DNA of 64,000 nt from Haemonchus contortus (taxonomy: Eukaryota > Nematoda > Chromadorea > Rhabditida > Trichostrongylidae), in NCBI GenBank assembly GCA_000469685.2, contig LS997566.1, forward strand, positions 1,950,061 through 2,014,060, written 5' to 3'. The position numbers and the translations under genes are program-made. Position 1 is the stretch's first letter, and each line of letters starts with the position of its first letter. The notes under the pieces are model-generated. The model searched no databases. It was not told where the DNA came from and saw only the letters and a list, made by a program, of their open reading frames with translations. Of the stretch, positions 24,672-54,438 are shown piece by piece.

Positions 24672-27023
24672 AAACATACCCAGTTCAAAAACGTTTTCGA
24701 TTGTTTGCATTACAGTCGTAATGCAGTAAAGTCTAAATCGTTCAGTATTACAACCAGATGTTCGTCGAAAACGCGATGGGGAACTTTGATGTTGATCTGT
24801 ACGACGGTTTTGGATTTTTAGACCACTGGTCTTCAATTCACTGAAAAATTTAAATGCTGGCGCATTCCATAAGCTTGAACGTCACATAGGTTCACATGCT
24901 GCCCTTTTCAACCACTACAAAGGTTTCGGTTGATTCAAATTCAAACTACAGGTCACCAATATTTATCCATCTGTTTGCTTACCAAGTAACCGAATTTCAG
25001 CGAGGGCTCAATATGTACTCATACAATTCTCCTCTCTATGCTCTCTTCCCATATATGATAAATTGGTCTCTCCTTCTTTAAATGATCGCCCAAGAATTGT
25101 AATATTACACTACATCACACCATTTCTGCTTTTTATATTAGTATATACTTCTACATATGTACATATTATTATTATCTATGTCAACATGTTTATAAACTGG
25201 TAATAATCGTCAAAACAAACTTCCATTATGAGTTGTTACACATGGTCGTACGTCGCAAATAGCTGTCAAGTTATAAGCGAAAAAATTTATTTTGTCAGTA
25301 GAACATCCTTTATTGTATCAAAAGGATTTTTGACTGGTGAGGAATATGAACTTGGACGAAATCCTATTTCACACATCGCTGAAGAACCGCAGATAAAGAA
25401 GGGCTAGTCATACGATGAGCTCTTTGAAGCGTTTGAAAGATATCACATATACGAACTCGCGATACATTATGAGATACCTCTCAGTAGATGGAGCTATCCC
25501 ACGATACAAGGAGATACCGCACGATATATCGAGATACTACATGATTTGAGTGAGAGAATTTTGCGAAATCTGGAAGACCTAGAAGGCTCTCTACTACCCA
25601 GCAAAACTAACCCGCCCCTGATTCACGTGTGAGGTATGGCCAAAAATCGATATACAGAACAACCATTGGAAACAGGAGGAACGACTGAGCAGTAGTAAGT
25701 CTTCTTCAAACTGAAAACGGACAGAAAAGCGATCATGCTGATCCTCTCAGAAGATAACACAGAAGGGTGAGTCTCCTGCATCGAAGTGCGAAGCCTTTGA
25801 AAGCACTCATTTGGGAAAATCTATAACTCAAAAACTGATTCCGCTGCAAACGACATCGTTAATTCAGCTCTTGCTGCGTCTGTGCATTCTCCTATGTACG
25901 TACATTTGGTGACTACTTCAATTTGGGGCGGTCCTTCCTACAAGGGAGTCATTTCCCATACTGAATAGCGCAATATGCGTTTCGTCAAACCTTTTTTCCA
26001 GCAATAACACCATTTCATGGTCTTTCTGCAGCCTAAATACTTTCGTAATGGATTTTCTGCCAAGTCTGATATCAGAGCGAGCCATCGAACAACTACACAA
26101 ACAACGACTCCTTGCCTTACTCCTTAACCTGCACCTTTCCAGCTTCCTATCCCAGAAAAGCTTCAAAACAAAAAGTTCGGCATCGGAGGGGTTCAGCTGC
26201 AGTTCCACTGCCTTCAGAAGTCCAGAAATTAAAAAAAAACGAGAAAAGTCAAAATTTGGAAGAATCTCCATAGAAAAGGTGCAAACTCTGCCGAAAACGT
26301 CCCCGTAACACATGCTTTTTTTACGAAAAAATCTACGCCAATCTGACCAACTTACAGTAATCCGAAATTACCGTGAAGACCAACAAACTTTTCTGATGCC
26401 ATGTAATTCACGACAAGATTCAGATTTTCTCTTTATATCGTATTGCATACAAATGTTGAGCATCATAATCATCATCATCATCATCATGTCGCTACCATCT
26501 ACAATCTCTAACATAACTGAAAGCATGTAGAACAACTTTTCAATATTAGTTTCAGCATAGTAAAGTAAGCGCGATGATCACAAACAATTCATTCAAAGGA
26601 GACATGTGCGATGGCTTTCTATGGGGGTACATTTCAGGATAGATTTTTACTTCTTATATATTAAATATATACAATTTTTCAACATTAAATTGTTTCAACA
26701 ATTTCTCACAAACAAATGCATCGTTCGCTCCAAACAGAAGCAATCTCAAAACGTTTCCAGCGAAATTAGCCTCATTTTACGCATTATTAATATTTCTTAG
26801 CGATTAAAAAAATCAATGAGACTATTGCACCAAGCAACAAATAGATTCATACCCATAAATTAAAGTGTCATCAGAAAGTTGTTTGAAAAAAAATCCTAGT
26901 AATTTATAAGCGAAACTATACAATAAGCTCTACACATTAGGAAGCAGCTTTTCCAAAAGCGTTGAAATCCATTGTGAGCTTTATTGTTGGCTGTTGGGAT
27001 AGGTGTGCACTCTGGAAATTTAC

Positions 27024-27029
27024 TTTATT
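27024..27029 (-). terminator. Candidate AATAAA poly(A) signal for hpo-27
   Basis: AATAAA reads on the minus strand here, about 610 bases past the tentative hpo-27 stop, and another lies near 26.98 kb. No closer AATAAA was noticed between them and the last clear exon. Signals of this kind occur by chance in AT-rich DNA, so this is only a candidate. Confidence 0.2.
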
Positions 27030-27636
27030 GGTTTTAGTTTCACTTTTCGAAAGGAAGTTTTATCTACAACTTGACTATATACCAGTTGAAGTACTTTGAC
27101 TGACCACTGACAAAACGATAATCGAACAGCTGAAGCCAAAAAAGCAGAAAGCTTCAGCCCAAAAAAGCAATCATCAGCTTAAAAGACCTTGTTTATGGGA
27201 CTAAGAAAAAGCGGCAGCGGAGAATACAATTAAAAATTTTTTTACCAACATGCAATATACCCGGGCGCATTTTGCTGCACGTTTTTCCACTGCGGGGAAA
27301 AACGACCATAAAGATTCTTATTTGGAGCTAACTACCCCAATCTGATGCTTCAAAAGCACGTTTCCTTTCAGAGAAAATCGCACGAAAAAGAGAATAAAAA
27401 ACGAGTGCTGCACTACACAGCCTTTGCAAAAACTGGGCGGTGCTTGGTGCTGCGCGCGGTCGCGTAGCGGACATGGAGCTAGTGCCTGACAGTATTCTTC
27501 CCTTTCAGCTTTACCTTCTTACAGTGGAAACGTTTACTACATAGAAAATTTAGTGAGAAGTTCTCGAAATGACCTAACCAGAAATTTTTTGTATTTATGC
27601 CGTGAATATTTTTGTATATAGAAAAAATGCGGTTCA

Positions 27637-44863
<17,227 letters not shown>

Positions 44864-46729
44864 GCTATACAGAATACCTATATAAACATTGGTTATTAAA
44901 TGTAAACACGAGTTCCTCACGAAATATCGGTAGCCACAAGGACGTCGAAAAAACGATAGCAGAAAAAATCACGAAGTGATTCGTAGTTAATCTTTAATTC
45001 ATTTTCTGAGAACAAAAAAACAATAAACAAACAAAATAGAACTATACAAGACAAAATCACTAATGATCACATAATTCTATCACAAGAGATAATAACCGTA
45101 ATATGAGCTATGTAACAACCAACTCCATAGGGTTACAACAGGGTAAAAGCACCGAGAAAGAAAAGATTATACTGAGCCTAATAGTGGTCTTCTACTTGAG
45201 TTAGTAACTTCCCAAATAACTCCCAACAAAAAATACATAAGACTCCAATAACGTTGACAGACAAAGAGGAGGAAAGGGAGAGAAGGAACGAGTGGGAGCT
45301 TTCATGTGGGAGCGCCTTGAATTGGCCGTTCCTCGAATGGAATGGCATGTTGTGCCGACTTTATCTGCTTCCCAACCATAAATTGGGGACACGCAACCAA
45401 CACAACACATCACTCTCTGAACATCAACGATCTCGATACCAACGATAGGGGACTTCTTCCAGCAACAAGCAGAGATAAAGGCATGGTAACAACCTGAAAC
45501 CAACTGATGTAGTAAGCTGGGATGATTAGGCGACATGTAAATAAACAAACAAGTAAGTGAGGATCTCAGGAAACAGGAAACAAAGATATCATGAGAAATC
45601 GTAGGAATAAAACAGATGGAGGAACCAAAAGCGCTCAGCTTCTCCCATTCAAACAGCCACACTAATTGGGAGGACTCCAGTGCAATAGCACACAAATGAG
45701 TCCTCTTTTTTCTTCTAAATTTGATTTTTGCGAAGTCATTGACGTCTGTATGGCAGAACTCGCAAAAACTAAGGGCTAAGCTTGTTGCACTTATGTTATT
45801 CGCTTCCATGGTTGGTTATTTGAATCAAAATCTCGAAGTCAAAGGTAATCAGTGGGATCGTGAATTTGATTATCTAAAATTACAACAATATTTCGGCAAA
45901 GATTATATTTATAATATGTTGATTTATTACTTGCATAGTTCAAAGACGGAAATTTTATTTCCTTATCATCTTATTTCTCTAAAATACTCTTCAGTTTCTA
46001 CCCTTTTTTCAGTCAATTTCAGCTCCTTCAGAGACTCTAGCCGACACTGATCATAATAAAAATAAATTTATAAATTATATGCATGAATCAAGAGCATGAT
46101 AGGTAGTTAAACATCTAAGTTCAGGGCTACGTTGTAAAAACCGGACATGGAATGGTACGTTTAGTAGGATGTTTCTTTGTCACCACCTCCTCCCCTTGTC
46201 CACCCCTAAAAAATAAATAAACAATTGTATCAATGGAATAAATGAGTAAATGCAAACGCATGAGCTTTTCCAAAACAAAAATTATTAAGGATCATACAGC
46301 TGAATTACCAGTTTTATATTGACGTTCTCGTGAATCTGGAACAAGAAGGGACTGAAAAAAGCCTCTCGAGGTTGCAAAAGGTAATTGTGACAATGTCAGA
46401 GGACAATGGCACTGCCTCCAACGGAAAACAACCATTACATACACAGGTACCCCGCCATTGTCGTTCCAATTATTTCATATTATCTTTGCCCACGTCAATC
46501 AACAAGAAACGGCCAGCTGCAGAGCAGACCTCTTTATCAAGCAATGAAAAAGCGTTGTCAAATTGTGTCCAAGAAATTAGAAATCAATGGGCAATCATCG
46601 AATTAAGGAGCTACTTGATTAGGGGGACTATATGAAGGTTTCTGCTGGTTACATGAGTAGCTCAAGTACCTATTGTGGTACCAATCCTATGCTGCTATCA
46701 AACTTTACTGTATAATATAACCTCGATGA

Positions 46730-46780
46730 ATCGAAATAGATATCGATTTTATGCGCGCATAATCGATATTTATTTCGATA
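46730..46780. repeat. AT-rich near-perfect palindrome of about 50 bp
   Basis: TCGAAATAGATATCGATTTT and ATCGATATTTATTTCGA are complementary around the centre ATGCGCGCAT, with one or two mismatches. No gene is adjacent. Confidence 0.6.
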
Positions 46781-49022
46781 GAAGTTTATTCAAAGGCGAT
46801 GCAACTCATCCAGATAAACTAGCCTAGACAATTCTGTTCTCAGAATAGTTACTGCCCAGACAAGTATAGTTACACGCCCCCGTATTCCACTAAGCCTTCT
46901 CCCAACTCCCCAGGTTTAACGCTACTTTAACCCATTACTACTTTACTACTTTAACCCAACTCGCGCCTTCTCCACTGTCCTTACATTGATGTTTAATTTC
47001 TCTTATAAATGTAGTTGGAAGTGAATGATTCCTGGACTACGATGCATCAAGACTCTCTAGAAGGCTGAGAGCTCAGCTGACACTTGAAAACATGAAAAAG
47101 ATTACAAGAACAGTTGATAAATGATATTAATACTACAGGAGCACGATATGGTGTGGCCGGCGGGCCACGCGGTCGTAAGTAGGTTAATAAATAATTCGGA
47201 CGAGTTTCTGCCGGCTATTTCCTACTGACACCACGTTATTTACGTCACTAAATCAATCCATTCCATTAAATAATATCTGACGTATTCCAATGACGTCTTT
47301 CTATGGGAGACTTATAAAAATACCCTTTATGAACCTTCTACTTTGAGGAATGTAGTCCTAACTCATTTTTACCGTCGAGAGCACTTAAATAGAGGATATT
47401 TTTGAGTTTTCGATAGATGGCGCAACAAATTGCATCACCAAATGGCGCCCGTCAATAAAATTTTAAATGTGTCCTAAATTTCGTGAACGGCAGAACATAA
47501 ATGCATTCCAATGGCTGTTAAGCCACATCCAATCATACGCATCGTCTAACAATCTCTATGATAGTCAGAACTATATTGAATCACTTCTTCATAAAAAATA
47601 TGTATATGGACGGTGACCACCTTGCGTCAAATTCCTATTGAAATTGCCTGAAGAAAAAAAGAAATGCATGGCGCACTCCAGCTAGAACGAGTTTCATCAA
47701 AGCGGACTCAGTTGGCCTTTTTCTTAAAATGTTCTGAAGCCGTTTTTCTCAACATGACCGAGATTCGGGTGAAGTTGTGTAGAGAAAAAAGGGCAAACGT
47801 TGAAAACATCCCGTCAGCCAGCAAAAAAAAACGGAAGACATCGCCAAAGCATTCGAATTGTCCGACCCACAGCAGATTCACCCCTTTCGCCATATTCAGG
47901 CATGGCATTCCGATTATACCACCGGAGATTCACCTCCTCTCCCTCTTTCATCGTGACACCCTGACTGAATAACCCCCATGGGAGAATGATAGCCCATTTC
48001 CCTTATTCCGTCAAGGCACTTTGATTGTCCCCATGGAAATCATTCCCTTTCACCCTGTTCTGTCGAAGCATTCTGTTTGTCTTACTGAAGAATCTTAGAA
48101 TCGTTTCCCTCCTTCTCTCGAACCTCTGGAAAACCTCTGGATCTATACACCCTGTGAAAGTCCGCCTTTTTTTCTGGAACTTTCCCAGTTATAAATTAAA
48201 CAATGTAATTGAAGAATACATACGTGAGCATTCAATGGGTATCGCCCTTCACTTTTTATGGTGGAATATTTATTTCGCTAGACATTCCGACAACGTCGCT
48301 CCCCAAGGCTCCGAAGCGTTTTGAAGCTTGTCGGAAAAGTCAATTTCCACTCAGCCAAGATTCATTCCTCTCACAGAGAAAATAGACACTGCTAACCTAA
48401 CCTACCCCCCGCACCCGCAGGTGGAAGAGTCTCAATCAGGATCCAGTTTCTTGAGCGCAAGTTCGATGCCGCACCCCGGGCCGCCAAGGATCTACGGATT
48501 GAAAAACACTTGAGAGGACTAAGGAAATGTAGAAGAGAAGCGAAGGGATGCGAGGCTCTCTATACAGCTGTCAACATTTCTTCAGCTTACCGTGCCATGA
48601 ACGAAAAAGCTCTGTTAAACTACTGCCCACGAAGTAATTCTATACCACTAGTAGAAGCTGAAGCTGTATAGCCAACTGCAAAGTCACGTACATGCATGAA
48701 AGCCTCCGAGCAGTACGATGGGCCACGCAAGAAGCAACCGAGCTCCTCGTTTTTCACCCTTGCATCACGTAATCAAATAGAAAGCCATCCAAGTGGCTCA
48801 ATACGATTCTGTATGCTTCAGATACACCGGCCCTATGGCTCCCCATGATGTGGGAGAGAAAAGAAAACAGCTCTAAGACAATAAAGGAGAATTCCCATTA
48901 TCCCTACTGGAGAGCTTTCCAGTTTCGAACCTCTACGAACTACTAGAGCTGGGAGGTTGTCATTAGGTCCATCATGCCGGAGTGCAGGGAACAAATAGGT
49001 TCATAGTTATCGTTGTAAAGTA

Positions 49023-49784
49023 TTAGGTTGAGTCGCAAGTCCACGGACAAAATGGTAGTGATGACTTCTAGAGATCATAACTCGGGAAAGATGTGACGAA
49101 AATGGACGAGCGTGGCATCGTTAGATAGAGTACTAAAAGATCTTCCAAACAAATACTATCAAACACACCTCACCACTCCATTTCCTGCAACCATGACCCA
49201 TGATTTCAAGCCGTCGCAACTCCATCTCCGCAACAACATCCTCTTTCTTTTTTTATTTGGTCAAGAACTCGCGGACATCGATAAACGTATTCAGGAAGTT
49301 TACAGGAAGGGTGCTCCTGCTAGATGCACGATTCACAAGTGGCACACGAAGTTCACGTCGGACGACTATTTCATCGAAAACGAAGTTCGTCCGGGACGCT
49401 CAATGCAGTTGGATTTGGAGGTGCTGCGGAGCCAGGGGGAAGCCGGTCCGTATCAAACTACTCGTGAACTGGCAGTCACCCTTGGGGAGTCAGTCCACGA
49501 TTATTCGTGGTTTGAAGTCAATCGGCTAGGTGCGAAAGTTTTGTCGATTGGTGCCTTATACCTTGAAGCAGTATGACATGGATTGTCGCGCCGACATGAC
49601 ACATTTTGTCCTCACGCTCAAGCGCAGGAGATGGTCAGGTGTACTCGTTAGTATGTATTTGGAAGAGCTTTCAATACTCTATCTAACGATGCCTCGCGCG
49701 CCCATTTTCGTCACCTCTTTCCCGAGTTATGATCTCTAGAAGTCATCACTATCACTTTGTCCGAGGACTTATGACTCAACCTAA
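49023..49784 (+). mobile_element. Non-autonomous mariner-like element with long terminal inverted repeats
   Basis: The element starts TTAGGTTGAGTC and ends with its complement (ACTCAACCTAA), flanked on both sides by TA (49021-49022 and 49785-49786), the mariner target duplication. The inverted repeats run about 135 bp (49023-49158 and 49650-49784) and are close to 90 percent identical by eye. That is far longer than the usual mariner repeat of about 30 bp. At 762 bp the element is too short for a full transposase (about 350 residues), and what lies inside is a truncated, frameshifted N-terminal portion. Confidence 0.85.
49200..49660 (+). pseudogene. Truncated mariner transposase (N-terminal DNA-binding part only)
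   Basis: The frame contains LFLFGQELADIDKRIQEVYR, then TIHKWHTKF, RPGRSMQLD and PYQTTRELAVTLGESVHD. This matches the paired-like helix-turn-helix half of mariner/SETMAR transposases (family: W...F..G...ED..RSGRP..LD....ADPYQTTRELAETLGVSHSTI). After a shift near 49530 another frame continues with VPYTLKQYDMDCRADMTHF, the start of the linker. The catalytic DDD domain is absent. The frame is still open for 154 residues, so the decay is recent or the piece is short by origin. Confidence 0.8.
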
Positions 49785-52700
49785 TACATATGAACGCACC
49801 ACCAACTTTCATGAAAAATATCGACTTCTTCGAAAATTCGTCCTAAAGTGCAGACCCAGGAAAAGTTTTTTATCTAACTGAATTCATTGGAGTAAAAAGT
49901 CAAGGTAGTCATAAATAAACAGCTAATTTCCTTTCCCCTTTACAGCATGGGATCCCACCCACCCGTGTAAAGTCACGGAATTACTTCTAACCCTGGAAAA
50001 GAGCCAAAGAAAGCACTAAGAGGAAGCTCATAACGTTAGCTGAAACTAGTGCACCTCAGAGTGAAGGTAGGCATCAAGGGCGGCCACCCAAATTATCGAC
50101 CTCTAAATAGACTGACATTGAATTTATTACCAGCTGGCCCAGAGGAAATATGGAATCAAGCGAAAAATGCATTCCGCTTTACGGATTGGACATTTCTTGC
50201 CAGAATGACATCGATTTCCTACGAAAGATGAGTGGCCCAACTGACGAAAACCGTCAGATGCCCGTCCCGACGAAAAATGAGAAAAACCGCCCTTTCCTTG
50301 GGAATATGCAAATCAGAGGCTATACTAGGCTGCGGCTCCATGAGCTCGTAAATTTTAAAGGACGAAACATTCACTATTACTATGGCAGCTTAGTTTAACT
50401 TATTGACCAGAGTTGAATCCAACAGCTTGCACTTGATTGGTTTATCTTTTTTATGCTAATGAAAACCCACTAACCAAAAACCGAAATGACGTCATGAGGA
50501 CCAGAAGGGCCATTCCTCCGGGCACTAACAAATCCTATAACAAACACCCTTTACAGCCGCACAACAGTCGCCGTAAAATACATATCGAGGGATGACACAT
50601 GTGAAATCTCCCCTACCAATGTCAACTCGCCCATTTCACGGGCCGAAAGACCATCTTTAGAGCACCTGCGCATTTGAAATCATTCACGAACTTTACCAAT
50701 AGCCGTGAAAAAACGGGGTATGAAGCAGTCAAAAATTACCAAAAATCTCAGTCATCGATCGAAACGTGAACTTCAATGGAAAAATGAGCTTGTTTTTTGT
50801 GAATGAAAATTTGAATAGAAAAGTTTTCAAAAAAAAGTTCGAAAATCCACTCCAAATGGTTGAAAATGAAAATTTTCACAGAAAAATTATGCCGATTTTT
50901 GTGAAGCAAAGACTTTCAAAGAGGAAGCTTCGGAAAACTCTCGAACTGTTCCCCAATTTGCAAAAAAAAAAAACGATTGTCAACGGAACGTTGGTTCTTT
51001 CAAAGGACAATTACCTTGCACTGCGAGCGGATACACCAAAGAAAAAGCTTGATTGAAACGAGGCCATTAGCTACTAGTTGCCTCAAAAATGCAATGCACA
51101 AGCAATGTGCATTTAGCCTATTCTGCATGCATCGACTGAGCACAAAACCTAGCGGACCCCACCAGGGTCCGATAACAACGCGGCTTTGGTACGACTGACG
51201 TCATTTTACATAAATCAAATAAATGGCCCCATAGAACGGATAGAGATGAACAGAAAAAATGCGGTTGAAGCGACTTTGCCAAACGAATTCATCGCAAAAT
51301 CGTAAAGTGCAGGGCAGAGAATTACCTTCGGAATGACGGGGCAATGGATAAGTGCATAGAACAAGGGAATGACCAAAAGTTGGAGAGAATTCTAAAAGAG
51401 AAGTCGTAAGTGTTGAGGCAGGGCTTTAGCAAGCGAGTAGCAAGAGAGCTATCTGTCCTAAATTCCTCCGATTATCTCAGTGTGTGAGATTCTGGGAAAT
51501 GGGATCTTCACTGTAGCACCTGATTTGCCATGGTCGTGCCAGGATTCCAAGCAGTTGCCAGCTCAAAAAAAGCAGTAGTGACTGAAACTCGATATAGAAA
51601 TGAAGCGAAGGACTTCGGTTTCATTTTCTTTTGGATTCTAAGAAGTGCCTCTGAATTCCCATCACACGACGTCCGATCGTCGTACACTACAAATTTATGG
51701 TTCTTTTGACTGGTACCCCATTCCAGCTTCCTTTCGCCTTCCAACTTTTCCTCGAAATCTTTCTTCAACGGGAAATCGACGAAGAAACAAGATTGGAATG
51801 CACCGTTACGTGGATCCAATCAAGTTCATTCTCGAAAAAAATAGAAAAACAGAGTGAAGAATAAACAGAATGATAAAAAAAAACAGGAAGAAGTCCTAGG
51901 TTCAGGTACGTTGAATACAAAGTTTTATTGAGTGCCCTGGTAAATAAATGAACAAAAAAAAATAAAACATAGGCGAAAGATGCATTGCGGGGTAACCTGC
52001 TGTCCATTAAAAGACATTTCTTTGCCTTGACTTATTGACTTATGCAACTTTCCTCTCCTTGGGTTATCCTCTTGAAAACAACTACCTTTAGCCCTGTTCA
52101 CCAAAGTGAAAGCCTTACCACATAAACAGTTACTTACTGATACTTTAATGGAGCAAAGACCGAGAATATTTGAAATCGCCAATATCCTACTGGATAACGA
52201 GTGATTACGCTTTAGCAAAGGAAGGCCGGGTAGGATGAGGAAGCAAAAGGAAGGACTCAAGAAAGAAGGATGAAATGCGAAGCAAGACCCTGGAGAATCG
52301 AGAATGATCACCGCGGAAATGATTTTTGAGATTTGATGTTATCGATGGAGCATAGTTGGGAGGGAGCGAGAAAAAGGGTCAAGCACGGCGGTGAACTTGT
52401 CTCCTCCATCACGAGCCCCCTTCTTGTAGTTGTCGGAAACTTTTCAGACTCCCATCGTCCCGAAGGGAATCTAAATGGTTTACTATGCAATTTACAAACT
52501 AGATCTGACTTCTCATCTCGAAAAGCCAAATATAACGGTTGCCTTGATTCCTTGATGTCCGCTCGGGGAAATTGTGGGGCTGTAGTGATTCCCCGCATTA
52601 AACCGACTACGTCTCATCAAGTGGTGCTAACCCCATCGGTCCGCGCACAATAAACAAGTCGGAGAGTCACACAGTGGCTATAAAGAGCCATTTTCCAGAG

Positions 52701-54389
52701 TGACAGGTGCTAATTCAATCATCGTAACGTGGTCACTGTTACTCCAAAAATCCAGGATAGACTATTTGTTATGTAGAGGTCCCGAAAACTAAGTTGCCGA
52801 ATCCGGACGAGGCGAATATCTCAAGGGAAAAAACTCAAAAACTTCAAAAGGAGGGGAAGAAAAACTTAAAAAAGAACTGTATACAAACAGCTGGCGACCA
52901 TATGGTCTACATAAAGCCATAGATGAAAGTCTCAGCTTGCCACTCGAGCCCCTTGAAAGTAAATGAAACGAGGAAGTGGAAAAGGGAGGAGTGACAACGC
53001 AAGAAAAGGTATAAAAGCCAGACGCACTTTTCGTAAAACAGGTTCTAATTCAGCTCAACTCAAAAAAGGTTTGAACGACTTTATCACTACAAACAAAACT
53101 CAGTTCAACAGAATAAATTCAACTGGTTCTCAGTCGATGCCGTCATAAAAATATGTTTGGAGATTAAGTTGGTGTGCAATCAGCGAATGCTAGGCCATTG
53201 TTGACAGGCGGCTCTGGCCGGCCAGGAACTCGTGGCCATGGATGGCGACGAAAAACATCCACAAATTGGCTTCTGCACTACCAGTAAACCCAGTAAACGT
53301 CAAAGTGCGTTCAGCAAGACAAGCGACGATTTCGAAATGGGTAGGAATTGATTTCATGCAAGGGATGAGAAAAGAAACCTCCCAAGGGGCTTCAATAGGA
53401 AATGGCCCAGAATATTGAATGAAAGATATTTAATTACTGAAATAAATGCAGGAATCCTCGGAATGAAATTCATATGGGTGTTCGATGAGAATGCAACGTG
53501 GAGGGTCAACAAAGGGAGAATGTTCAACACGATGCTTTGCGAGATGGCTAACACCCGGTAATGACAAACAGATGAGACCAATACAGTGCTGATGCACGCT
53601 CGGACTCTTTGCGAAGGTACTTTTGAATATATGAAAACCAATTTGCTACCAGCTGTTTCAACTTTCAATTTCATGGGGTTGAGTGCAACGGCTGGTGAGA
53701 AAAGTATCGCTGGTCTCTGTTCAATCCTGACACTTGTGGATGGGTGACGATATAAACCGTTCAGAAGATTCGAAGCGGGACAAAACGGAAGCAAACTATC
53801 CTTCAACACTTCCAGTAAGCAGTCCGGTAAGCAACAAATATATTTCAGCAGAAGGATACAAACACCAGCTAACCGATGACTAGCCTCAATAACGCATTCA
53901 AACGACTTCACGACCCTGTATGGGAACAGAGAGCATGGCGCATCCCTCAGAAACTGATCATTGCCGTTTACTATCTTTTAAGACTTCTTTGACGTAACAC
54001 AAGGACTTCAAGGACGTAACAATCAAGTGGTGACAGCAAAACAACTGAACGGCAAGATCTAATACACTGGGGCGGGGCTCATCTCATCAAACACAGATTG
54101 ATGCCTCTGCAAACCTCAAAGCTTCTTCATTGATCGTAGTGAAAAGTATCATTTGAAGTTCATAAATTTTATATAACAGCCATTATTACACAGCAATTCT
54201 TACTCTCAGGCACGTCTGCTTCCGGTCTAAACAAATTAAAAACGTAGTTAATAGACATGGAAAAAGCTCATAATGAACCAGTGAACTATTAGATAATCCG
54301 CCATAAAAAGTAAACAGAAGCACCCCAAACCACCTCAGTCACTTTACAGGGATTCCAATGAATACAAATAGGAATTACTTTTTCGACAT

Positions 54390-54438
54390 ATTGGGTTTCC
54401 TTGAACGTTCCCATAGAAACGTTCAAGGAAGCCCAATT
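54390..54438. repeat. 20-bp inverted repeat, short hairpin
   Basis: ATTGGGTTTCCTTGAACGTT pairs with AACGTTCAAGGAAGCCCAAT with one G-T type mismatch, around a 9-nt loop. Weak pairing continues outward (CGACAT versus TGTATCG). No gene is near. It may be a foldback remnant or a small-RNA precursor. Confidence 0.65.

Noticed and set aside
45201..45809. 202-codon minus-strand frame upstream of hpo-27
   Set aside because: It has no recognisable domain, a run of scattered Cys and aromatic residues, and no exon partners. The hpo-27 start codon is already explained at 44863.
50766..51056. Lysine-rich frame of 96 codons
   Set aside because: It is built from repeated GAAAA/TTTTC-rich low-complexity sequence with no domain; a composition artefact is more likely.
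53354..53911. 185-codon minus-strand frame
   Set aside because: Long for this DNA, but I see no family similarity, no clear promoter or splice structure, and hydrophobic stretches typical of random AT-rich translation.
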